Assembly (NCBI GenBank): GCA_001949185.1 | Contig: BDGG01000015.1 | Coordinates: 104,456-168,455 of the forward strand | DNA: 64,000 nucleotides | Direction of reading: 5' to 3' | Source: Ramazzottius varieornatus | Lineage: Eukaryota > Tardigrada > Eutardigrada > Parachela > Ramazzottiidae | Part shown: piece by piece, positions 46,604-56,142 of the stretch | How positions within the stretch are numbered: the stretch's first letter is position 1 | How the letters are laid out: each line of letters opens with the position of its first letter | Notes under the pieces: model-generated | Databases searched by the model: none | Told to the model about the DNA's origin: nothing | What the model saw: the letters and a program-made list of their open reading frames with translations, nothing else | Position numbers and translations under genes: made by a program

Positions 46604-49600
46604 TATGGGGTGGCCATGATTATCAGCCGTGACTGTATGGTCCGACAGCGATTACCTCCTCAGGATCAACCCAGAATTCTTCGGAAAACGGTCAATTACG
46701 TAATTACATGGCACCGGTCGCTTACGTGTCTGTCTGGAAGTATTCGGAGAGCAACTCTTGCCCTGCGGGAGGAAACATGGCCAAAAATTAGAGATTTGCA
46801 CCACACATCTTTTGCATTATTCGGTCTTTCAGTATGACTTGTCGACTCTCGACGGATCATCTTTGAAACCTTTTTGCGACTTCGTGCGACGACTTTTGAA
46901 GTCTGACTTAGGTTGTATGTTGCTGGCAGTCTTTTGCCGATTTTTCGAGAAAGAAAGCCAGCTGCTGTAAACGTCCAACAAGATAAGAAAAATCGTGGAA
47001 GGGAGGAAACTCAGAACTAAGTTCCGTTCGGAAATTTTCTAACTCGTCTGCAGCTGCCTGATCTACACAGTGCTCGGTTTGTTTAGCACTACGTAACTCG
47101 TGCTATGTAATGAAAGAAACAGAGCCTGGAGAATCAGCATGCAACGTTTTAGGATAAACGATTACTGAAAAACCTGGTGGTCCGCAGTATCGTCTGTGGT
47201 GTCTGAGGCGCATGTTTAGTGAGGTATCCATTTCTCAATTTCGTGTCTCACCGCTTTGACTGATCTTTCTGATGTTGTGTTGGGAAACACTGCTGATGTG
47301 TCTTCTAACATCATTCCAGGTTTGAAAAGAATTGATCGCTGAGGAGCCTTGCAAGACAGTCGGTATCTCCGAAGACTCTTGGTCTTTCTAGGGGTAGACT
47401 TGCAACTGGCTGACTTTCTAGGAAAAAAAACATTCGGACCAACAATTTTGCCTGCTTTCAAAATTGTCCATCTTGCTATTTTATCTCATACAGCTTGACT
47501 TTTCAGTCCAACCAGGCGATGAGCACTGGTAAACACAGTAATCTTGGAAGAATTCTCGAAATTTTGCGATAACTTACACTTTCTAGGAAATGTTGGAAGC
47601 AACTGCCATGGGCAGGTTACTGCTCATTTGAGAAAAGACAGTTGATGCAACATGCATGCCAAGTTAAGAGCAGAAAGGTGGAAGCGTTCCAGAGTTATGC
47701 GGGTACAAAGACTACGGGTACAAAAAGCCGACAAGTCATGCTGAAAGACCTGATAGTTCGTGGAGTTCACTTTTTGATCAGTCAAACGCAGATCCGTTCA
47801 CCAATCGCTCACAGAACCGATCCTGCATGAAGCGAAACGCGCTCTATACAACTGGCAATATTGCTCACCCGCCTGGGTGAAAAACGGATAATGGCTAGGG
47901 GCACTTCCGAAAGGCACAAACGCAATCACTGTCATGCAAAGTATTTACTCGACTGTTAGAGTCAAAACTTTGCATGTAAGTACTTTTCGAAGAGTCCTGC
48001 GTTGATGTTAATAAAGTTGTGTATCGAGGTTGGGCTTCAGTGTGGGAGGTGGATTGCATGAGCGGTTAGACCAGCATCAGCTTTTTTGAGAAACTTCCAA
48101 CAAGGGAATGCCGCGACATGGAAACACAAAGGTTTTGTATCAGTTCAACGGTGCCGGTCCCCGCCCATCTGCAGGGGGCGAGACAAACACGAAGCTTATT
48201 CACGCTCATCCATGTGCTTGTATAAGGGTTTTGCTGGTTCCTTCCTCTGCTCCAATCACTGTTGAGACGGTGTTTCCACCTTTCTGATCTTACTGTTCTA
48301 TGCACCCTCCAGATCAGAGCTTAACTGACACCGATGTTAAAGAAATAACGCTTTCGTACCATATGGGAAGCACATGTAAGAATGATTAACCGAGGTGAAA
48401 CTCGAGCGAGCAAGAACGAGTAATATGCGAGTTAGAACGGTGTGTTGTAAACGATTATCCGACTATCACCGCGCTAGCACTGTTTATGGCAAAGCAAGCC
48501 CATCAGAATCATCGCTAGTGGTACAGCCGTATGAATATCTGTAGCCACTCTGAGGAGCTTGAGCACCATACGTTGTTTGAACACTTTATTCAGTATCCAT
48601 GCACTGCACCTGATGTCAGCTGAAGAATTCCGGAAAGTACTGTCAGAAGTTCCCAGCGAGCCGTCTGAAATATGTTCGCCATACGTCCCACACGGCATTC
48701 AGAGAAAACACACGTTTACGTTTAGCGTAGACACATTTAGGAAAGATCTGTCAAAACTATCCTTCACAAACTGTTCCGGTATAACTTGGTAACCAAACGC
48801 TCACTAGGAGAAGGTGAGTTCAAATTCGAAACGATTCGAGATGATTCTTGCTATACTGTAGTGCTGCTGCTGCTGTGCAAGCTGTTCGCTCGCCTTCGAC
48901 TCGCCTGCAGCTTGTAGTGACTGGGTACGGCGGGTCTCAGTTTTGTTTTATTGAGCGTTTCGGAGGTGGGGTACTGTAGAAGCTGTATTTATCGGCCGAA
49001 CTTCGCATTTATTTAGCAAAGGCATTTGTGGTTGGCGCGCAAACTTTCTGTCATTTGAGAACTGTTTGCAGACGAACGCTTGATTTAATATACAACTGAT
49101 TCTGAGCAAAAAAGGGGAAGCATTTCGAGAAAAAACCTTTTTTAGAACTCCTGTACGGTAACTTGTTCAGTGGTCGCAGCTACTGTCATGAAAGGACGTG
49201 TATCAAAAGACACATGAGAAATTACCTCAACTGTTGAGTCCCGCTGCTCTGCAGAAAAGCAGAAATAGTATTGTCTGAGTCGTGGAGAACCAAAATTTCG
49301 GGTATTGAAAAGTATGATGTTTTTCGAGGCGTCAAAGCATCCTACACGGGCAAGAAGATATGGTCTATTTTTTGGAACAAAGCATCTGAACAGCATACCC
49401 TAGGAGGATGAGTAATTCTTCTCCGCTCTGGCGATCTTTCGCTCGGAAGTCATCCCTACGGATAACCGAAACTGAAGGCGCAGAACAACGTGCTCGGGCA
49501 GTTCGTTGAATCCAATTCTTCTCGAACTGCTGGAAAACCCTTACGAGACTTCAGGGTGTCTTGGTAAATCCTCGCTGGACATTAAGACAAAAGGGGAAGG

Positions 49601-50204
49601 CAAATAAACTAGAGACTCGGATGCCCCGTTCACCTCGCGCACCTTTCAAACAGCGCAAAGTTTTGCCTTCCTTTACCCTCCGGGTTCTGAACGAGAGCGA
49701 ACCGAACTCAGATCGCATTGTTGCCAGCCACGATAAGTGGGCTATGTGGAATGTTGTGAAGCAAGAATGGGAACGTTTCGAGAGAGCGGAAGCACCGTAG
49801 AAAACTTCTCTGAACTTTTTGGCTTAATATCAGTTTTGTAATAAATTCGCTGCCGACTAATTGGGTGAAGTACCTTGCTAGGACGGACAGATAACGCGAT
49901 AAAAAATACCGAGGTTTGAAGTTAGGAAAATTTTTTGGGGGAGTAACAAGTCATACCTCCGCACCTGATAGAATGGTATACCAGAACACAATGTGAAGGC
50001 ATGATGGCACGCCGTCCAGTTGCAGCCTGATAACACAGCTGATCGGCCAAGCTCAAACCGTAAAGGTAACTCTCCTCTATTTTCCTGATGTATCGATTTG
50101 ATCGGTATTTAACGGTTGACGTAATCCCGTTGTGAGATAAGACAGCCTCAGCAGAATGTCCTCAAAAGGCCTTGTCTAGATATAAAGGAGTCTGACGACG
50201 GAAG
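46604..50204. other. Long stretch without a supportable gene
   Basis: The 5' exons of G2 would be expected on the minus strand here but none could be placed. Seen: 48876-48950, a dispersed word shared with 35787 (CTCGCCTTCGACTCGCCTGC form); 49243-49350 and 49937-49970, inverted and direct matches to 19950-20212; and a GCTGCTGCTGCTG run near 48865. A 79-codon plus-strand frame (49561-49800) and an 84-codon minus-strand frame (49142-49396, which is in the repeat) have no recognised domain. Confidence 0.45.
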
Positions 50205-51196
50205 GGTCAGGACGATCAGACGCCGATCTCCGTTTTGATGCTTTCACCTGATAGGCAGGTTTGTTAGTTTACTATAAAGAGCAGGGAGAGATGGTATGAA
50301 CCCCTCCTTGGAGCTGGAGAAAATCCTGAAAGCGTGCAGCCATTGTCTACCCGGTATAGCACATTGAGTTCTTGGGGAGTCTACTGGTCCTTGTATCACG
50401 GGTAGCATGGAGTCACCGGCAAAAAAAACGAAGTACTGTATTACCTCCGATAATTTATGTACGTCACAGCTATGTCTCTTGTAATGAAGTTTGCGATAAA
50501 TCAAGCCGAAATCTCTTCTGCGTCAATGGAGTACGTCATTTCAGTTCTTTCTAGAGTAAACTCATCAGAAAACCGCCGGAAGTGCTATGGTCCAGTTTGT
50601 GATAGAAGCCTTTGACTGAACAGCTGATTCACTAGTACTAGTACCGGGCATGAGTCGGTACAGCTTTGCGCGATTGATTCACCTTCTTGATTGACTCCAG
50701 AGACGTCATAGCCTCTTCGGCAAGTCAGCTATCGCAAACTCAGTATGTGTGTTCTTGTAGAAAACGTATCATTGACGTGCATAAATTATCGGAGGTAATA
50801 CAGCAAATGTAATCCTGAGCACCTTCGCTGTTTCAGGTAAGTCAAAGAGAGATTTCGATTTTCATAGCCATTTTCCTCAGAGACCACCACGGGAGAAAAC
50901 ATCGATGAAAATCGAAAATTTTTTTGCGCTGCCTGAAACCGTAGAAATGTTTGGGAGTATATTTACTTCGTTTTTGCTGCCGGTGACTTCATGCTACCCG
51001 TGATACAAGGACCAGTAGACTTCCCAAGAACTTTATGGTGCTATACGGGGTGGACAATGGCTGCACGCTTTCAGGATTTTCTCCAGCACCAAGGAGGGAT
51101 TCATAGCATCTCTTCCTGTTTTTTTATAGTAAGCTAACAAACCTGCCTATCAGGTGAAAGCATCAAAACGAAGATCGGCGTCTGATCATCCTGACC
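50205..51196. mobile_element. Long-TIR element with a nested insertion
   Basis: The left arm 50205-about 50500 matches the reverse complement of the right arm about 50728-51196 (shared GGTCAGGACGATCAGACGCC, AGGACCAGTAGACTTCCC and ATAAATTATCGGAGGTAATAC in inverse). The right arm is interrupted at 50804-50958 by a second unit, itself with inverted ends (TTTCAGG...CGATTTTCAT). No transposase frame is seen. The uninterrupted arms are roughly 300 bases. Confidence 0.8.
50804..50958. mobile_element. Nested short TIR insertion
   Basis: This segment is absent from the corresponding left arm of the surrounding element and carries its own inverted sequences around TTTCAGG and GATTTTCGATTTTCAT. It therefore inserted after the host element formed. 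Confidence 0.6.
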
Positions 51197-51605
51197 GGTC
51201 CCTCGTGAAATACCCACTTGACTTGGCTTCCGAAATCAAGCCCGGCTACCAGGTAGTTACACTTTTCCTCACACCGTTTTTTTGGGAGTTATAACGAAGC
51301 AAACTGTTTGACCAAGCCCTCCGCGAAAGGTTCTATTAAATAGTTTGGGTCACCTGCAAATTTTGTTTTAAACCGGAGAGTTCGATCTTTTCGTACTAGT
51401 ACCTCGAAATTGTTTTAAATCCTCGGTATACCACTCTCAGTCCATAACCGGTAATTCAGGAGCTATATTTCAGCGAATTGTTCCACTGTGGTGTCCAGTT
51501 TCGGTCTCATATTTCTGGTAGTCCTGAGTCTTATCGGACTGACAAAAAAACACCCTCGAGATATTCTGTATCAGCTCAGGCGGACTGGACTGAACTGGAT
51601 CGTAA

Positions 51606-52145
51606 TTAACACCTTGAGCACGGGGCAGGGAACTCACTTTCCCGGCGCACACTCATTTTTGTGTAGCGAGTTTCCAGTATACCTCTTGCTCCCCGTTTTT
51701 TTTCCGCCTGCCCAGACAATCAACTCTTCTTGAAACTAAAACTAGCGGCTACTGGACACTGGCTGTGCAAACCGGTGTGGATTTGTTTCCCTTTCTCAAC
51801 GGGATTTTGGTATGGCCAGCAAATTACTTTCCAGTCAGGCTCTCAGTCAGTCCAGAGTCACCAAAATAATTGTTGCGCGAGCCCAAACACTTTAGTATCT
51901 TGCGACAGTTTCAGATTCGTGGGAAGATCTGCCCAGTGGTCATTAAAAAAACTTTGAAGCCTGGCCGTTTTGATTTGGCAGGCGGCGCACTCTACATCAT
52001 ATTCCAAAATTTTGGCCAATCGATGAGGTGGTGATTGGTCTAATTTGGCACCGTCCCCAAGTTTTAACCAGTCAAAACAAGGCGAAGGTGACTTTCCCGC
52101 ATCGTATTCTGAAAGCACGAAATCGCGCAGTGCTCAAGGTGTTAA
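51606..52145. mobile_element. piggyBac-like miniature element, copy 2
   Basis: TTAA lies at both ends, with termini TTAACACCTTGAGCAC and GTGCTCAAGGTGTTAA, perfect inverts over 16 bases. At 540 bp it is twice copy 1; about 270 extra bases lie near 51710-51960. The subterminal blocks are shared with copy 1. No transposase. Confidence 0.8.
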
Positions 52146-52350
52146 AATTACCCAAGCTATATTTCCCGAGATTAATGCTATTAATAGTGTATTGAAGTAT
52201 TCAGTCTCCGGTGGGGATGACTTCACGTCACGAACGAAGCGTTGTATTCAAACTTCTTTATTCGATTATCGAGTCGTATGCTATGCACGTGAAACTATCA
52301 TTAAAAAACAGAAAACATCGCGGAAATTTTAAACCAGTTTTTCAAAGGAA

Positions 52351-52550
52351 TTAAAACTGTCGGATTCGACAGTTTTGCTGGGGTTCTTCCACGGCGAAAA
52401 TTATTGCTCTTGTTCGGAGAGGCGAATTCATGATTTCGACTACTTCTGTTATAGCTCGGTTCTGGTTCCAGTTGTCTTCAACTAAAGTACCCTGAGACCT
52501 CCATGGAAAACTGAAAAAACAATTTCTGAAAACGGCCCTAAAAACTGCGA
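52351..52550 (-). other. Possible short exon or repeat fragment
   Basis: A minus-strand frame of about 50 codons follows a TTTTTTCAG acceptor-like run near 52510 and ends in TAA at 52351. It is hydrophilic (TLVEDNWNQNRAITEVVE). A short inverted repeat (AAAACTGTCGGATTCGACAG) overlaps its end, so decay of a mobile element is as likely as a gene. Confidence 0.2.
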
Positions 52551-52807
52551 AAGTTGTAAGCCAGTTTGTTCTTTGCAACGTCTTCGGTTTTGTGCTGATT
52601 CGACTCAGTGTGGATAGATTTTAAGCCAGTAATTTCTCAAGAGGTATCAAAAAGGATGTTGAACCAAGGAAAACCAGTTTCAAAGTTGAGCAGTAAGGTG
52701 GTTAGGTGGTAATAACCTAGTAATACCCTGTAGGGGAAAAACGGTTGGTCAGCTGGCAAGAAAGACGTAACCTTAGATCGCCAATCTCTGTTGAGAAACA
52801 CGTTAAT

Positions 52808-53107
52808 TTAAAATTGATATAAATTATAACCGTTGTTTTCCTCGGGGGACCAGTCGTACATGTTGATAAACCGTAGAGGGTACGGGTCATGGATGCAGTA
52901 CTGAGAGCCTGGGACGCCTGCAAATCGAAACGTCAAGCACAGTGGCGTTAAGATGGCAGGCAGGAATAGGTTTGACGCACGAGTCCACCAGGAAACGCGG
53001 TCGCGCTTGGCCCAATCTTTTCGGACCCGCTGTCCATACACTCGTGTTCCTGGCGCTGTTTGCTTTCGACGAAGCACGACGTTCCACATTGATCGTCTCG
53101 CGAGTAC
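52808..53107 (-). CDS. G4: fragment of the uncharacterised paralogous family
   Basis: Two minus-strand exons, 53107-52981 (phase 0 to 1) and 52917-52808 (stop TAA), are separated by a 63-base intron with a GTGCGT donor and TTTGCAG acceptor. The second exon reads QYCIHDPYPLRFINMYDW and then ends at YNLYQF. The DPYP motif, preceded by a basic segment, matches the start of G1 (ELYQYNDPYPFEMGH). Compared with G1 the product is cut short soon after this motif, so it may be a truncated member or the stop may be bypassed by an unseen donor. Other frames of the upstream exon are also open, so the exon 1 frame is chosen on the G1 resemblance and phase agreement. Confidence 0.4.
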   Translation of the reverse strand, partial: VLARRSMWNVVLRRKQTAPGTRVYGQRVRKDWAKRDRVSWWTRASNLFLPAILTPLCLTFRFAGVPGSQYCIHDPYPLRFINMYDWSPEENNGYNLYQF

Positions 53108-53725
53108 CTGCTGCTGACTGCAAGTAGTCGTAGTTCGCGCAAGTGCTCGTTGAGCAACTAACCTTGGGGTTACTTCTTTTTTTCCCGTCCTAATGGATAA
53201 AAACCAAGGCGCCTACCGACCTTATTGCAGATCCAAACTGGACCATATCAAACATATTCTTGCACCAAGGCATATTCGTGCATAATTCAGGCACCGGCTC
53301 GCAAGTATGAGTGACTCTCCTTAGCCATCTTTACAAAAATCTTGACTCGTCCCGGATCGCGTGTTCTAAACTCTTAGTACAGTCTACCTGAATACATCCT
53401 CACTTTTGCCTCACTTCAAAATGTACGAGGTAACCGGCATGTAGATTACAAGTCGGAAATGCCGGCGTGAAGATTACAACCCAGCATTGTTTTCCATGCT
53501 TGATTGTCTGATCTTAGTACACCTCATGGGCTCTTTAACATTGCGCGACATCCCTCTCTATTTCAAGGCTCATATCTCCCGAGTTCGACTCCTGTTTTGC
53601 CCTCTAAAGGTTTGTAAAGAATGGGAACAAGTTTTTTCTAAATTAAATTAACCAAGAAATACGAGCTTGAAACAGAGAAAGCCAAAATCGAGACTCGTAA
53701 TTACCACGCCGGACTTTTTGACTTG

Positions 53726-53870
53726 TACTGTAATGCTTCATGAACTTGACGAAGCGAGTCATCATACGCGCGAAACTTCCCTTAGGGGATCGGTAGGGCA
53801 AAATTTCCGGACCGGGGTTCAACTATACGCGTATGAGAACTCATTCGCCAAGTTCATGAAGCATACAGTA
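53726..53870. mobile_element. Short foldback element, TACTGTA ends
   Basis: A 145-bp unit. The left arm starts TACTGTAATGCTTCATGAAC and the right arm is its inverse, ending TTCATGAAGCATACAGTA, with arms of about 45 bases. Same family as 5093-5208. It accounts for much of a misleading 202-codon open frame (53667-54275). Confidence 0.8.
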
Positions 53871-54083
53871 ATCTCCATGCCGGTTACCTTGTACAGACAA
53901 TTTATTCGCTCTTCCGTCAAGTGCCTAGGTTGTTATTTAATCAGCGAATCTTTCCATGATATTTGCAATCTCCTAACCTACAAAGCGAGCCACAGGCGAG
54001 CCTTTTTCTTTTATTTCTCATTTGTGCCGCAGCGGGGCCTGATCGTCAGTACTACTGCTTCATCCGGAATTCTCCCTTACAGT

Positions 54084-54307
54084 CTGAGGGGGCCAAGTGA
54101 CTACCACTTGAAACAAAGCGCTATAATAAATAGTGCACGTCTTTTCCACCCAGTCCTTCACACTTTTCATACAACATTCAAGCAGTTTCCATTGGATTGT
54201 ATTATAGTGAAGAGGAAGTTGAATCAGGGAAACTTAGTCTCGAAGTCGAGCAACAACTGGTCCAGAGCACCCTAGTCATACAGGTGGTAGTCACTTGGCC
54301 CCCTCAG
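54084..54307. mobile_element. TIR element, CTGAGGGGGCCAAGTG ends
   Basis: 27-base inverted ends (CTGAGGGGGCCAAGTGACTA on the left; TAGTCACTTGGCCCCCTCAG on the right) differ at one position. The 224-bp unit has no coding capacity. A lone end is present at 46218-46241. Confidence 0.85.
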
Positions 54308-54579
54308 AGAGCATATAAAAGATAAACGGTTAGGCAGGGGATGTTGCACTTTAACTTGGTGTCCTGTGCCGTAATACGTGCTGCTCTCTACAATACAGAA
54401 GTTGATATTTGGTGAGCCAGCAACCGAAGCGTCGTCTCGGCCTCTATCTCGCATAAACTTTTTCGATTCTTCCCGTAAACAAACCAATCTATACGGTTTC
54501 ACCAAAGTACTTTCTGGAAACGGTTTTCTTCTACTTTGGATTTTGCCGAGATTTTGCTCCATCATCGTTCCATAAAAAA

Positions 54580-55300
54580 GTGGCGCCCTCTACTGCTCAT
54601 GTTTATCTTTCCGCTATCAATAATTCTCTCGAAGAACATGGTCTTCCTTCCCTCGATGATAAATTTATCTTGTCATGCGCATTGAAAGGTTACTCCCGTT
54701 TTTCTTCCCGTCAGATTGACCAACGGCGACCCATAACCATGTCAATCATGGCTCACATCAAGTCCACCCTGCGCCATTCCTCCCTTTGTCCAGATGTCCA
54801 ACGTCTGTACTGGTGTGCCTGCTGCTTTGGCTTCTTTGGCTTCCTCCGCGCCTCCGAATTTACCACTGCTCCCCATTCCTCCTTCCAATCTTCTCAACAC
54901 ACCCTCATATTCCACAACATCACAACGACGGCTGACCGATCACTGGTCCTACACCTTCCTCATTCCAAATTCGCTTCCAACGAACGCATCGTACTCTTAC
55001 CGACAGACCGCTCAATCTGTCCCTTCCGAGCCTACATGTCCTACCTTCCGTTCCGCCGAGAGCTCGACGACCAGTACCCGCCTTTCTTCATGTTTCCTGA
55101 CAAGAGCTTTCTATCCTACACCATCTTTAACTCGGCTATCAAAAGCTTTCTTCAGGACCTTTCTGATTCCCATTTGTGCAGTACTCACAGCTTCCGCATC
55201 GGTGCTGCCACCTCTGCTTCCGCCACGGTACCTCGGACGCCATCTTCCAGAAGACAGGTCGATGAAAGAGCCAAGTCTACCGGGGTTACACACGTCCTTC
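54580..55300 (+). pseudogene. Tyrosine recombinase of a retroelement (Ngaro/DIRS-like), broken
   Basis: The open frame runs to 55434 but the recombinase sequence leaves this frame near 55225. The recognisable core has APSTAHVYLSAINNSLEEHG (core-binding region), the first catalytic arginine in FFGFLRASEF, and the HxxR box in THSFRIGAATSAS. After that the family sequence continues one frame over as GTSDAIFQKTGR, stop, KSQVYRGYTR. The usual GRW has become GR-stop (TGA 55263-55265), and the nucleophile tyrosine lies in the VYRGY block. So one frameshift and one nonsense change disable it. The recombinase would have integrated a circular DNA intermediate. A direct repeat just downstream supports Ngaro/DIRS rather than Crypton. 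No reverse transcriptase was found upstream, so the element is truncated. Confidence 0.8.
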
Positions 55301-55360
55301 TTCTCCGGCTCGCCAGATCCAACATTTCTAGCGTCTTCTGTTCTTTTCTGGCCTTTTTGG

Positions 55361-55793
55361 GAGTGTTGCGATTTGCAAGCTTCCATATCGCCACCCGTTT
55401 TCGCGTTCGTTCCTACACTATTATCGTATTTTAAAGCGAAAGGAAGTAGTTAATAGAAGATAAGCACAGCTTATTTGCGGTTAACTGTGGAGCGACTTCC
55501 TCCTCCTCTGAGTTTCCTTCTCATATTTCGCTTCGTACGCACTCGAAGTGAACGTTCGAGTTAGCCTATCTTGACCATGGCCATCGATGACCAAGTCGTC
55601 TCTCGATTCATTCTTGATTCTGCGAGCTCCTCGCATTTTGTCCTCCTACCCTCCCCTTCATTCTTGTGGTTCTTCGTTATCAATTAATAACCACCGCTGG
55701 GAGTCTTGCGATATGCAAGCTTCCATATCGCCAGCCGTTTCCGCGTTCGTTCCCCTATTATTATCGTATTTTGGAGCGAAAGGAATAGGTAAC
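55361..55793. repeat. Direct repeat of about 92 bp flanking 250 bp, 3' of the recombinase
   Basis: 55361-55452 and 55701-55793 are close direct copies (blocks TGCAAGCTTCCATATCGCCA and TTATCGTATTTT, then AGCGAAAGGAA). Split direct repeats placed after the recombinase are characteristic of Ngaro-type retrotransposons, so this is probably the element's 3' end. Confidence 0.7.
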
Positions 55794-55809
55794 AACAGTT
55801 TATCCTGAT

Positions 55810-56142
55810 TTACCAGGCTGTGTAATTCATCCAAAGATCCGGTGCGAATTGTCGGTACGTTCGAGTGATATGAAGCACTACTGAGTCGACCAAGAACCCA
55901 TAATAGGCCAAAGTTGACCAGTTCGAGTTTTCGGTTTTCTGGAACGCCGAGAGTGTCGCTCTGGCTTTTTTCCGCACAGATTGCGCGCGATCTTTGGGTA
56001 TTTCAATCGTTGTCTCAGTCTTTACTCCAATACACGAATGTCCATAAGAGTCTCCCACAGATGCCACTTCAACCCATCCTTCAACGCACTGCATCTGCGT
56101 ATATCCCTTTGGTCCTTCAAGCCGTGGTCTTTTTTCCAACAT
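55810..56142 (-). CDS. Hypothetical 110-residue open frame
   Basis: ATG to TAA on the minus strand, hydrophilic with basic N-terminal and middle parts (EKRPRLEGPKGYTQMQCVEG, RAQSVRKKARATLSAFQKTE) and a Tyr/Trp-rich end. The composition looks protein-like, but a plus-strand frame (55914-56144) overlaps it and no domain is recognised. It directly follows the Ngaro-like 3' repeats and could belong to another mobile element. Confidence 0.25.
   Translation of the reverse strand: MLEKRPRLEGPKGYTQMQCVEGWVEVASVGDSYGHSCIGVKTETTIEIPKDRAQSVRKKARATLSAFQKTENSNWSTLAYYGFLVDSVVLHITRTYRQFAPDLWMNYTAW

Noticed and set aside
53667-54275. 202-codon plus-strand open frame
   Set aside because: It runs straight through two foldback elements (53726-53870 and 54084-54307) and shows no domain, so it is open by chance.
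54272-54565. Minus-strand 97-codon frame beside the recombinase
   Set aside because: It overlaps the TIR of the 54084 element and the upstream part of the plus-strand recombinase; no independent support.
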